Part shown: positions 9,189-18,409 of the stretch, one piece after another
Position numbering within the stretch: position 1 is the first letter of the stretch
Layout of the letters: every line of letters starts with the position of its first letter
Assembly (NCBI GenBank): GCA_947305805.1
Contig: CAMZEM010000009.1
Location: 1-32,908 of the forward strand
Length of the DNA: 32,908 nt
Reading direction: 5' to 3'
DNA from: an uncultured Clostridia bacterium
GTDB lineage: Bacteria > Bacillota > Clostridia > Oscillospirales > UBA644
The notes under the pieces: generated by a model
What the model was told of the DNA's origin: nothing
Databases searched by the model: none
Seen by the model: the letters and a program-made list of their open reading frames with translations, nothing else
Translations under genes and position numbers: made by a program

Positions 9189-9641
9189 ATGCGAAAATAT
9201 GCGATTTTATTAACGGCAGTTGCATTGCTGTTTGCGCTTACAGGATGTTTTTCCGCGATAGATTACACGCTGCCGCAAAATCCGACCGAATTTATCACGG
9301 AAACATTTGTTAATCCCGATGATTCCGAAGACACCTATGCGTCGTTTGAATATAACGGAAGAACGTATATCCCATACGGAACGCTGAAAAACAGAATAAG
9401 CGGAAATGATATCGGGCAATGTCTCGGATATATTGTTCAGGACGGAGAAAAACTGACGGATGCGCGGGTTTTTACGCTAAAAGACGACACGGGCAACAGT
9501 TTTCTTGCCGTTTTAACTTATGAGGGATTTATGGATCCTCCCTTTTTTTACAGGGCGGTTGATACTGCGGGGAAAGATATAGCAATTCCGAAGATTGTCG
9601 ACTCGCTCGGATACGATTTCTGGAAGGACGGAAATAATTGA
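9189..9641 (+). CDS. Hypothetical lipoprotein
   Basis: MRKYAILLTAVALLFALTGC lipobox; 4-nt gap after the SpoIIE gene. Confidence 0.65.
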   Translation: MRKYAILLTAVALLFALTGCFSAIDYTLPQNPTEFITETFVNPDDSEDTYASFEYNGRTYIPYGTLKNRISGNDIGQCLGYIVQDGEKLTDARVFTLKDDTGNSFLAVLTYEGFMDPPFFYRAVDTAGKDIAIPKIVDSLGYDFWKDGNN

Positions 9642-9642
9642 G

Positions 9643-10245
9643 ATGAATGCCGTACTGTATATCCACGGCAAAGGCGGCAGCGCAGAAGAATCGGAGCATT
9701 ACACCCCTCTGTTTCCTGGCTGTAAAGTAATTGGCCTTGACTATGTGCATTTTACTCCGTGGGAAGCAGGAAAAGAGATTAAAGAGGCGGCACTCCGCCT
9801 TAAAAAGGATTATAAAAATATAATTATAATTGCCAACAGTATCGGAGCGTATTTTTCGATGCACTCGGATATCGAAAACGATGTTTCGCGAGCTTTTTTC
9901 ATTTCTCCGATAGTTGATATGGAAAAGCTGATTGCAGATATGATGCGCTTTTCGAATGTTTCCGAAGAGGAACTGAAGGACAAAGGCACTGTTTTAACCG
10001 ATTTCGGCGAAGAGCTTTCGTGGGAATATCTTTGCTATGCCAGGAAACATCCCGTAAAATGGAGCGTAAAAACCGATATCCTTTACGGTGAAAAAGACAA
10101 CCTTACTTCAATTGAAACAGTAACCGCCTTTGCAATAAGCCGCGGAGCCTCTTTAACAGTTATGCAAAACGGCGAACACTGGTTTCATACAGAAGAACAG
10201 ATGCGGTTTCTCGATGAATGGATTGTCGGGAAAATGCGGTTTTAA
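9643..10245 (+). CDS. Alpha/beta hydrolase
   Basis: MNAVLYIHGKGGSAEESEHY; IIIIANSIGAYFS nucleophile elbow; DILYGEKDNLTS; GEHWFH; start chosen at ATG 9643 immediately after the preceding TGA. Confidence 0.8.
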   Translation: MNAVLYIHGKGGSAEESEHYTPLFPGCKVIGLDYVHFTPWEAGKEIKEAALRLKKDYKNIIIIANSIGAYFSMHSDIENDVSRAFFISPIVDMEKLIADMMRFSNVSEEELKDKGTVLTDFGEELSWEYLCYARKHPVKWSVKTDILYGEKDNLTSIETVTAFAISRGASLTVMQNGEHWFHTEEQMRFLDEWIVGKMRF

Positions 10246-10255
10246 TCAGCATAAA

Positions 10256-10294
10256 AAAACTGCCCCGGAGTTTTTCAGGGCAGTTTTGATTTTA
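10256..10294. terminator. Intrinsic terminator, probably bidirectional
   Basis: AAAACTGCCC...GGGCAGTTTT then GATTTT, between convergent genes. Confidence 0.85.
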
Positions 10295-10301
10295 TACAGG
10301 T

Positions 10302-11705
10302 TTATTCGCCGTAAATAGCAACTTTTGCGCTGTAGTGATGCTGAATATATTTTTCAACTATATCCTGATACTGCGATTCGTGACTGTCAACAAGCGTTGA
10401 AACGGCGCTGTTTGACTCAACCGATTCCTGAATAAGCGAGCGAGCGCCTTCAAGGAAGAAGCCGTATTCGGTATTTTCAAGCATATTTGCGTAAACACGG
10501 GCGTCTCTTATATCAAAGAAAGTCTGAGTTGCCATATATTCTATGATATCTTCCTTTGTTTTGTATTCGTCAAACGGTTCATACATTTCGCTTAATATGA
10601 ACGCAGCGGTTTCGGGGTCCTTTGCGTTTACGGGAATCGACGTTGAATACAGCATACTTTCGTGATATCCCTTATACTCGCCGGGCGTTGCGTTCGGTCC
10701 CTGCGGATAGGGAAGAATGCCTACGTTATCCATAACGTACATTATGGAGTTTGAGTGACCGAGTATTTCGTATGCGTTTGTTGTAAGAAGCATGGCGTTG
10801 CCGAGTTTGAAGTTTGAAACCACGTTTGACGTATTGTCGTCGGGATGGAAACAATCATGGCATGTTTCGCGGTAAATTGAATGCGCCCGTTCAAGAGCAA
10901 CGAAGCCGGGGTTTGTATATGCGCCGCATACAACCTGTCCGTCAACGTATTCCGAAAGCGTTACGCCGTTTGAAAGGAACATCATCATTGCAAAATAAGC
11001 ATCGTGGGTTGCCATGCCGTATATGATATTTTCGCCTTCCTGATGCGTATACAGGTGAAGGACTTCCTCAAATAAATCCCAGTTCCACGTACCCGCTTCA
11101 ACGTATTCTCTCGGGTCGTCGTGGGCGTATTGCGCAATAAGATTTTCGTTTACGATAATCGGATATCCGAACGACGTATAGAGGAGATCGGGCCATGCAT
11201 ACGGTAAAACGCCATAAAGATCGTTTTTCCACATAAGCGACTGCAGCATATTGGGAGTGCCCCATTTTGCGGTGTTTGTCGCGTCTATCAGGGCGGTAAG
11301 TCCCGCAAGATAGCCTGCGCGCATATACTGAACGAAAACGAAGCTTTCGTTTGTGGCAATATCGTATATCGATTCGCCGGACATTGCGGAAGTCTGAACG
11401 GCGCTGCCGATTGTACCGAAATCGCTGTATATTACGTCAATGGTACAGTTGTTATTTGTTTCAATGTTTTTCTTTCTCTCAAGAGCCATATCAGCAAACG
11501 CTGTTCCGGGTATAAAGCCGAAAACGTTATCTTCTTTGCTTCCCGATTTTGCGTAGCCCCATTTGAGTTTGAATCCGCCGAGATTAACGGAACCGACGGC
11601 TCCGTCCTCGTATTCGGGAATAATTTCGGGCTCCTCCGACTGACAGGCGGAAAAGACAAAAACGGCGGCAATCAAAACAGCCAGGATTTTAATAAATCTT
11701 TTCAT
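10302..11705 (-). CDS. Extracellular solute-binding-protein-like lipoprotein (paralog B)
   Basis: Lipobox FSAC; EIIPEYEDG...NLGGFKLKWGYA; WNWDLFEEVL; MDNVGILPYPQGPNATPGEYKGYHESM; C-terminal VAIYGE. Confidence 0.8.
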   Translation of the reverse strand: MKRFIKILAVLIAAVFVFSACQSEEPEIIPEYEDGAVGSVNLGGFKLKWGYAKSGSKEDNVFGFIPGTAFADMALERKKNIETNNNCTIDVIYSDFGTIGSAVQTSAMSGESIYDIATNESFVFVQYMRAGYLAGLTALIDATNTAKWGTPNMLQSLMWKNDLYGVLPYAWPDLLYTSFGYPIIVNENLIAQYAHDDPREYVEAGTWNWDLFEEVLHLYTHQEGENIIYGMATHDAYFAMMMFLSNGVTLSEYVDGQVVCGAYTNPGFVALERAHSIYRETCHDCFHPDDNTSNVVSNFKLGNAMLLTTNAYEILGHSNSIMYVMDNVGILPYPQGPNATPGEYKGYHESMLYSTSIPVNAKDPETAAFILSEMYEPFDEYKTKEDIIEYMATQTFFDIRDARVYANMLENTEYGFFLEGARSLIQESVESNSAVSTLVDSHESQYQDIVEKYIQHHYSAKVAIYGE

Positions 11706-11757
11706 ATTTTTCTCCTATTCCGGCAATTTATGTGAAATTTGATTACTGTATATCCGT

Positions 11758-11786
11758 ATTATACAACAAAAGGCCGTAAATGTCAA
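11758..11786 (-). promoter_or_regulatory. sigma-A promoter on minus strand (TTGACA-17-TATAAT)
   Basis: Plus-strand ATTATA 11758-11763 and TGTCAA 11781-11786, 17-nt spacer, upstream of the 11705 minus gene. Confidence 0.8.
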
Positions 11787-11919
11787 TATAAAAAGGACGC
11801 TGTTTTATGCGTTTTAAAAGACGGAAACCTGCCTGACGGAGATGAAAACGGATGCGGTTTACCCGCTTTTGAGTATATGATTATCCGTTATTTTCCGCCT
11901 CCTGAATAATATATGATAC

Positions 11920-11948
11920 TTGACACCCGTTTAAATTTGTAGTATAAT
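11920..11948 (+). promoter_or_regulatory. sigma-A promoter (TTGACA-17-TATAAT)
   Basis: TTGACA 11920-11925, TATAAT 11943-11948. Confidence 0.85.
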
Positions 11949-11988
11949 CTTAACAGTTAAAAACGTGGTGAAAGAAAGGGCTTTCGTT

Positions 11989-13380
11989 ATGAAAAAAGCA
12001 ATAGGGATTATTCTTTGTCTGATTTTTGTTTTTTCCGTTTGCTCGTGCGCCGCTCCCGAAGCGGAAACCGTGCCCGAATTTGAAGAGATGTCATCGTCGG
12101 GATACGATCTGGGCGGATACAGTGTTCTCTGGGGCTGGACAGACGGCGCGGGGCTTGACAACGATTCGAATTTCGGCTTTATTGAAGGAACGCCGAATTC
12201 AGATCTGCTGCTTGAGCATAAGAAAAACGTTGAACAGAAGCTGAACTGCAAAATCACTCTTGACCACACCGCAAACAACACTATTTTACGCGCGGGAGTT
12301 ATGGCGGGAGACCAGAAAATAGATATTATTACCTCGGGTTCTCTCAGAATGATGGACTCGATACGCGGCGGATATCTCACCGGTCTATCTTCGTTTATCG
12401 ACGTTGACAACTACGAAAAATGGGGAACGCCGAACATGCTTGTTTCGGTTCTCTGGGAAGACGACCTTTATGCGGTAGTCCCCTTCTCGTGGCCGGAAAT
12501 AATGTATACAAACTCCGCGCACGTGCTTGCAGTTAACGAAAACCTTATTTCAAAGCTTTCGCTGACCGATCCGCGCGAATATGTTGAAGCGCTTGACTGG
12601 ACGTGGGACCGTTTTGAGGAGTGTATGGAAAACTTCACCTTTGAAGATGCGGGGCGTACTGTTTATTCCTACAAAGGCGGATTCGGCAGATATTACTACA
12701 TCAACATGGTTATCTCAAACGGCGTTTCGTTCATTGACGGAAAAAACGGCACGGTATCGTGCGGTATTCTTTCCGACGCGGGCAGAGAAGCAATGGAAAG
12801 AGGAAGATACATAGCGGAAATGTACCGGGATAAAGCTAACGGAGGCAGCGACAACCCCACCGGATTTATAAACGGCGAAGCGGTAATGTATCTTGCGTGG
12901 ACATACGAGCTTACCCGCAACACGCAGTATATTATGTATCAGATGGATAACGTAGGCGTTGTTCCCTTCCCGCAGGGTCCGAATGCAACACCGGGTCAGT
13001 ATTCCTCCTACCATCAGTCGCTTGCATACGCTACGGGCATACCTTTTAACGCAAAGGATTTCTATACGTCGCTGACGGTGCTTAATGAAATGTTTGAACC
13101 GTTTGAACAGTATAAAACAAAAGACGATATCATTGACATGATGGCAAATCAGATCTTCTTTGACAGAAGAGACGCAGAGATTATTTATCAGGTTGAAAAA
13201 GCGTCTCAGTACGGATTTTTTGACGAAAAGCTCGGAAACATTCTTGAACAGGCAGGAACAACGAACACGCCGATTTCCCAGCTTTGCGAAGAGCAGGAAT
13301 CAACGATAGCAAAAATCGTTGAAACATATCTTGAACCGTGTTATCGCGGACTGACTGCGGTATACGGAGAACAGAAATAA
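11989..13380 (+). CDS. Extracellular solute-binding-protein-like lipoprotein (paralog C)
   Basis: MKKAIGIILCLIFVFSVCSC lipobox; ETVPEFEE...DLGGYSVLWGWT; WTWDRFEECM; MDNVGVVPFPQGPNATPGQYSSYHQSL; C-terminal TAVYGE. Confidence 0.8.
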   Translation: MKKAIGIILCLIFVFSVCSCAAPEAETVPEFEEMSSSGYDLGGYSVLWGWTDGAGLDNDSNFGFIEGTPNSDLLLEHKKNVEQKLNCKITLDHTANNTILRAGVMAGDQKIDIITSGSLRMMDSIRGGYLTGLSSFIDVDNYEKWGTPNMLVSVLWEDDLYAVVPFSWPEIMYTNSAHVLAVNENLISKLSLTDPREYVEALDWTWDRFEECMENFTFEDAGRTVYSYKGGFGRYYYINMVISNGVSFIDGKNGTVSCGILSDAGREAMERGRYIAEMYRDKANGGSDNPTGFINGEAVMYLAWTYELTRNTQYIMYQMDNVGVVPFPQGPNATPGQYSSYHQSLAYATGIPFNAKDFYTSLTVLNEMFEPFEQYKTKDDIIDMMANQIFFDRRDAEIIYQVEKASQYGFFDEKLGNILEQAGTTNTPISQLCEEQESTIAKIVETYLEPCYRGLTAVYGEQK

Positions 13381-13433
13381 TTACTGTGTATTAAACGGCG
13401 GTAAAAATGCCGCCTGAAAGAAAGGATATAAAA

Positions 13434-14066
13434 ATGAAAAAAACAATAGCGCTTATTCTCACTGCAATTTTGCTTCTTTCGGTATTTGCGGGATGCGGAC
13501 AGACCGATAACGGCGACGACGGCGGTTCGGAACAGACAAACATCGCTAATGCGCAAACATTGCGGGATATTATCGATTCTCTTACAGAGGAAGATGATTA
13601 TGAGAGCGCATATTCCGATGAATTGTTTATTTTTGCATACAGTAAAAACGGCGTTTATTACCGCGCATTTATGGATATGACGGAAGAAATGTCCGACGAT
13701 GTATGGAATATGGAATACGACGACAGCTGGCTTGAAGGCCTTAAAAATATTGCAGGTGATCTTGAAGTAAAGAAGGTTGAAAATCTCAGCGAAAAAATGC
13801 CTTCTCAGGAAGAACTTGACAAACTCGTAGGCAAAACCGGTCAGTATCTTATGGACGAAGGATGGGATTACAATTATTACAATCTCGTGGATATGGAAAC
13901 AGGTATGACCCACAAGGAGTTTTCATATACCGTAATATTCGAATACGACGGCGAACCGATGGAAAACTCGGACGATTTTGATTTCTGGGAAAACTTCAAG
14001 GATCTCACGATCAAGTCCGTTACTTGCGACGGAATAGGAAACGCAACATACATTGAAGAAGAATAA
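13434..14066 (+). CDS. Hypothetical lipoprotein
   Basis: MKKTIALILTAILLLSVFAGCGQ lipobox; acidic mature protein; GAAAGGA RBS. Confidence 0.7.
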   Translation: MKKTIALILTAILLLSVFAGCGQTDNGDDGGSEQTNIANAQTLRDIIDSLTEEDDYESAYSDELFIFAYSKNGVYYRAFMDMTEEMSDDVWNMEYDDSWLEGLKNIAGDLEVKKVENLSEKMPSQEELDKLVGKTGQYLMDEGWDYNYYNLVDMETGMTHKEFSYTVIFEYDGEPMENSDDFDFWENFKDLTIKSVTCDGIGNATYIEEE

Positions 14067-14117
14067 TCAAGAATAATAAAAATCGCACTCTTATCATCTG
14101 AGAAACGGGAGGACTGC

Positions 14118-14864
14118 ATGAGAAGCCTATCGATCGGAAACAGTTTTTCCCAGGATGCATGCGCATACCTGCATAAAGCCGCGGCATCCGCACAGACCGA
14201 CTGGGAGTGCGTCAATCTGTATATAGGCGGGTGTTCTCTTGAATATCACGCCGAAAACCTGAGAGAAAACAGGCAGAATTATGCGCTTGAAATCAACGGA
14301 GAAGATACGGGGCGCAAAATATCCGTATCAGATGCGCTTTGTACTCTCGGAGATTTCGATTTTATTACTCTGCAGCAGGCGAGCCATTTCAGCGGAATGA
14401 AAGAAACGTATTTCCCGTTTATCCGAGAGCTTTACGCCGCCTGCCGCAAATATCAGCCGAATGCGGAAATCGTTATTCACCAAACGTGGGCGTTTGAAGA
14501 GGATTCAGCGCACGAAGCGTTTGTAAATTACGGCTCAGATCAGAAACGGATGTATAATAGTCTTTGCAGCGCATACGCCGACGCCGCAAACGCTCTCGGA
14601 ACAATAATAATTCCCGTCGGCGATACTATACAGTATCTGCGTGAAAACATTATTGACTTTGACCGAAGAAAGGGCGGCGCTCCCCTCACACGCGACGGAT
14701 TTCATCTTTCAATTCCGGAAGGACGGTTTATCGCTTCCCTTGTATGGCTCGAAACGCTTGCGGGAATTGATGCACGCGATATAAGTTTTCTGCCAGACGG
14801 AATGACGGAGGACAGACGTATTACCCTTGCAAAAGCAGTTCATTCTTTTCTTAAAGGGAAATGA
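14118..14864 (+). CDS. DUF4886 / SGNH-hydrolase-like protein
   Basis: MRSLSIGNSFSQDACAYLHKAA; DFDFITLQQASHFSG; HQTWAFE; LTRDGFHLS: DUF4886-type blocks. Confidence 0.78.
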   Translation: MRSLSIGNSFSQDACAYLHKAAASAQTDWECVNLYIGGCSLEYHAENLRENRQNYALEINGEDTGRKISVSDALCTLGDFDFITLQQASHFSGMKETYFPFIRELYAACRKYQPNAEIVIHQTWAFEEDSAHEAFVNYGSDQKRMYNSLCSAYADAANALGTIIIPVGDTIQYLRENIIDFDRRKGGAPLTRDGFHLSIPEGRFIASLVWLETLAGIDARDISFLPDGMTEDRRITLAKAVHSFLKGK

Positions 14865-14907
14865 TCTGCCCAAGCTCCTCTGTAAAGCAAAACACCTTTA
14901 TAATCAT

Positions 14908-14943
14908 AAAACACCGTGATTCTTTATCACGGTGTTTTTTTTT
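14908..14943. terminator. Intrinsic terminator, probably bidirectional
   Basis: AAAACACCGTGAT-TCTTT-ATCACGGTGTTTT followed by TTTTT, between convergent genes. Confidence 0.92.
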
Positions 14944-14963
14944 GTTATTTACTGATTATTTAA

Positions 14964-16349
14964 TCATTCGCCGTATACGGCTATGCGTCCCTGATAGTGG
15001 GGAGTCATATATTCTTCTGCGATCTGATCGTATTTTGCCTCATTCGATTCAAGGAGCGCCGAGATAGCGGTCGATACTTCCGTTGCACTCTCTATAACTC
15101 CGCGCGCGCCTTCGCGGAAAAAGCCGTATTCTGTGTTTCTTGTAAGATTTGCAAGCACTTCGGTATCTCTTCTGTCAAAAAAGATCTGATCTGTCATATA
15201 TTCAAGAATATCTTCTTTTGTTTTGTATTCGTCAAACGGTTCGAGCATCGCAGATAAAACGACTGCCGCGGCGAACGGATCTTTTGCATTGAATGGAATA
15301 CCTATTGAGTTTGTTAAACTTTCGTGATATGAAAGATATACGCCCGGGGTCGCATTAGGTCCCTGCGGGAAAGGAAGAAGCCCGATATTGTCCATCTGAT
15401 ACATGATCGAGGTCGTGCCGACGATAAGTTCGCTTGTCCAGGCGGCATACATTACGCATTCGCCGTTTACAAATTCGGTATGGTCGCCTGCGGACTCGGA
15501 AGGATGGAAGCAGTCTTTATGAGTTTCCTGGATTATCTGTTTTGCCCTTTCCAGAGCTACCCTGCCCGGTTCGGTATACGCGCCGCAGACTACTTTTCCG
15601 TTATCGTATGCCGATAATGCAACGCCGTTTGAAAGGAACATATTCATGGCAAAATATGCGTGATGAGATTTCATGCCGTAAACGGTATCGCCGCCGTCGT
15701 TATGCGTATATGCGGAAAGACATTCCTCAAATTTATCCCATGTCCACGTCAGGTCCTCGACAAATTCTCTCGGGTCCGGCTGAGCGAGCTTTGATACGTA
15801 CGACTCGTTGACCGCTATAATATGTCCCGTTGCGGTATAAAGAAGGTCGGGCCATGCGTAAGGAGTAACGCCGAAAATATCGTTTTTCCAGATAAGAGAC
15901 TGGAGCATATTCGGAGTTCCCCATTTTTCGACGTTTTCGATATCGATAAGAGAGGAAAGGCCCGTAAGATATCCTGCGCGGACATCCGTGATCATGTAAT
16001 AGCTTTCCGCCTTGATAAGATCAAGAAGCTGTGCGCCGGACATGACCCCCGAACGGAGGACGTTGAGGATATCCTCATTGTATTCGATATTTATCTTGCA
16101 GTTATAGGCGGTTTCAACGTCCTTCTTTTTCTGCATGACCATATCTGCGTGCGAAGTGCCGGGTGTAAAGCCCAGAACAGTATCTCCGTCCTTGCCGCTC
16201 CAGCCCCACGTTGCTACAAAACCGTCGAGGTCTGATCCCCCTGCCGTTGCCTCGTATTCGGGGACGATTTCTTCTTCAGTCTGACCGCAGGCACAAAGGA
16301 TAAAAGCGAATATCAGCGCAAAAACAACTGTGTGAATTAAGCGTTTCAT
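14964..16349 (-). CDS. Extracellular solute-binding-protein-like lipoprotein (paralog D)
   Basis: Lipobox FILCAC; EIVPEYEAT...DLDGFVATWGWS; WTWDKFEECL; MDNIGLLPFPQGPNATPGVYLSYHESL; C-terminal IAVYGE. Confidence 0.8.
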   Translation of the reverse strand: MKRLIHTVVFALIFAFILCACGQTEEEIVPEYEATAGGSDLDGFVATWGWSGKDGDTVLGFTPGTSHADMVMQKKKDVETAYNCKINIEYNEDILNVLRSGVMSGAQLLDLIKAESYYMITDVRAGYLTGLSSLIDIENVEKWGTPNMLQSLIWKNDIFGVTPYAWPDLLYTATGHIIAVNESYVSKLAQPDPREFVEDLTWTWDKFEECLSAYTHNDGGDTVYGMKSHHAYFAMNMFLSNGVALSAYDNGKVVCGAYTEPGRVALERAKQIIQETHKDCFHPSESAGDHTEFVNGECVMYAAWTSELIVGTTSIMYQMDNIGLLPFPQGPNATPGVYLSYHESLTNSIGIPFNAKDPFAAAVVLSAMLEPFDEYKTKEDILEYMTDQIFFDRRDTEVLANLTRNTEYGFFREGARGVIESATEVSTAISALLESNEAKYDQIAEEYMTPHYQGRIAVYGE

Positions 16350-16422
16350 TGTTTTTCCTCCCTGTTTTTTTCTATTTTATCATATATCAGAGTATTTTTC
16401 AAGCGGTTTTAAGGCATATCGT

Positions 16423-18315
16423 TTATTTTTCGTCAGATCCGGATTTTTTTATAATGTCGGGCAGCATCATACCCATAAGTATTTCCGCATCCGTCCAGCC
16501 CGTTTCGCTGCATTTCGGCGCCCAGCCGATATCGTGAGGACAGCCGTATACTTCTACGGAGTCCATATCGAATGCCCTGCACCATGAGCCGTTTATTTTC
16601 GGGTCGTCGGAAATAATCTGACAGTTGATAAAAAACTTAACCGTTTCGCTCCAGAGTGAAAAGTATTTTTCCTCCCCCGTAGCGTAATACGCAAAAGCAA
16701 AGCCCAGAGGAAGCCAGTTGTTTGAATAAAGAAGGTCGGCAACGGGATCTCCGTTTTCGGCAAGAAGCGAGCACTCGCCCCTTGATTCCCTCGAATAATG
16801 TGCCTTGTATCCCGTATCCCATTCGCGGAATCCGCCGAAAGGATGCTTTTGCGCGAGCAGGTCTTCCGTTACGCGGTGAAGCATATCAAGATGCTTTTTA
16901 TCTTTGGAAACATAGTAAAGAACCGCAAGCGGAAGAATAAGGCGGCACATTTCTTCGGTTTCGCTCTGTTCGCGCCCCGTTTCGGGATAAAGCGACATAA
17001 TATATTCAAGTCCCCTGCGGGCAACATCGTAATAAGTCTGATTTCCGCAGCATTTGTAAGCGAGTAAAAGCGCGGCGTGATAATATGCGTTGTAATGCGC
17101 GGAAGGTCTTCCGTGCTCCGCTTTTGCAAGCTCCGCTATTTTTTCCTCTGAAAGCTGCGGACCGTCGGTTCTTGCTACTCTGCATCCGTCCTTTGCCGTT
17201 GTTTTTACGAGAAAATCGAGCGCTTTGCAGACGTTGGGCAGTTTTTCGTCATTTTTAAGAAACAGGCAGTTGAAAAGCGCAGGCAGAACCGCGCGCGCAA
17301 CGTCGTCCTGATAGCAAACCTGCCATGCGGTATGAGTCCAGCGCATCATACCGTCTAAAAGTCCGCCTCGGATCTGCATGTTGTCAAAAATGAACTCAAA
17401 CAGGTTTTTTGAATAATCCAGATATTCCGGGTTGCCTGAAAGCGTACCGTAAAAAAGAAAGGCGCCGGCAGATTCGCCCGAACAGTCGTTTCTTACCGCA
17501 TCTGCTGTCTTCTGAACTCCGTTGTAATCGATTTCGTGCCTCAGTCCTTCTTTAATTCCGCCTTTTCCGCCGTCCGTAAGAAATGAGCTAAGCCACAGAA
17601 TGCCCCTGTCAAGAGCTTCTTTTCTGCATTTTTCAAATGTTTTTTCGTCAGAAAGATCTTCGGCGCAAAAACGGACGGGCGGCTCGGGATAAGCGGACGG
17701 TTTATTCCCCGTTATCCACTCTGCGATATAGTCAATAAGGCACTTCCACGCCTTTTGAGGCGCAAATCTTGCGCGGACGTAATTATGCAAAACAAAAGAG
17801 CACATCATAACGTTTTCGCCGATTTTCCACAAAGCGGGAAACGAATCTTTCATTATTTCGTCTTTACCCGCATTCCAGTGTTTATGCGCGATTATATGAT
17901 CTCTGTATACAAGAAGCGGTTTGTAGCCGGGGACGGTGCACCACGGACGCAACATGGCATTGCTTCCGTCGTCAAGAAGATCCCCTACCGAAAGACCGGG
18001 TATACCGCCTTCTTCGGGAGATGCGACAGCAACAAGGCGCATGCGGGTTGTATTTGCAGGTTCGTCGGAGTATATTCCGTCCCAGCTGTTAAGCCCTTCG
18101 GTAAAAAGGCGTTTGCCCTTTGCAGCTTCGTTTTCAAGACGGATGCGAAGCCTCGGGTCAAGCACTTTTCCGCAGGCAAGAATAATATACGAATCAAACG
18201 AACTTAAATCCAAGTACAATGCGTTTTCAAAAGTTGAATAAGTTGCGTTTACGCCGCAGCTTTCGATAACCGAACAAAAATCAGACTGTTTGTTTTCAAG
18301 AATCAGACAGTTCAT
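16423..18315 (-). CDS. Large cytosolic protein, (alpha/alpha)6-barrel/glycoside-hydrolase-like with N-terminal GATase1-like domain (tentative)
   Basis: Start at ATG (CAT 18313-18315) with AGAGG RBS; repeated aromatic-rich helix motifs (GLEYIMSLYPETG, HPFGGFREWDTG, LYSNNWLPLGFAFAYYATGEEKYFSLW); no signal peptide. Confidence 0.6.
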   Translation of the reverse strand: MNCLILENKQSDFCSVIESCGVNATYSTFENALYLDLSSFDSYIILACGKVLDPRLRIRLENEAAKGKRLFTEGLNSWDGIYSDEPANTTRMRLVAVASPEEGGIPGLSVGDLLDDGSNAMLRPWCTVPGYKPLLVYRDHIIAHKHWNAGKDEIMKDSFPALWKIGENVMMCSFVLHNYVRARFAPQKAWKCLIDYIAEWITGNKPSAYPEPPVRFCAEDLSDEKTFEKCRKEALDRGILWLSSFLTDGGKGGIKEGLRHEIDYNGVQKTADAVRNDCSGESAGAFLFYGTLSGNPEYLDYSKNLFEFIFDNMQIRGGLLDGMMRWTHTAWQVCYQDDVARAVLPALFNCLFLKNDEKLPNVCKALDFLVKTTAKDGCRVARTDGPQLSEEKIAELAKAEHGRPSAHYNAYYHAALLLAYKCCGNQTYYDVARRGLEYIMSLYPETGREQSETEEMCRLILPLAVLYYVSKDKKHLDMLHRVTEDLLAQKHPFGGFREWDTGYKAHYSRESRGECSLLAENGDPVADLLYSNNWLPLGFAFAYYATGEEKYFSLWSETVKFFINCQIISDDPKINGSWCRAFDMDSVEVYGCPHDIGWAPKCSETGWTDAEILMGMMLPDIIKKSGSDEK

Positions 18316-18351
18316 ACCGTTTTTCCTCTCCCCGTTCCGATTTACAAAATC

Positions 18352-18380
18352 ATTATAACGGCAATAAAACGATTTGTCAA
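18352..18380 (-). promoter_or_regulatory. sigma-A promoter on minus strand (TTGACA-17-TATAAT) for 18315 gene
   Basis: Plus-strand ATTATA 18352-18357 and TGTCAA 18375-18380. Confidence 0.8.
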
Positions 18381-18409
18381 GATAAATTTCGCTGATTAGC
18401 CCGAACATA

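Noticed and set aside
13341-13913. 190-aa minus-strand ORF spanning 13341-13913
   Set aside because: Overlaps the ends of two well-supported plus-strand genes with proper start signals; no domain recognised.
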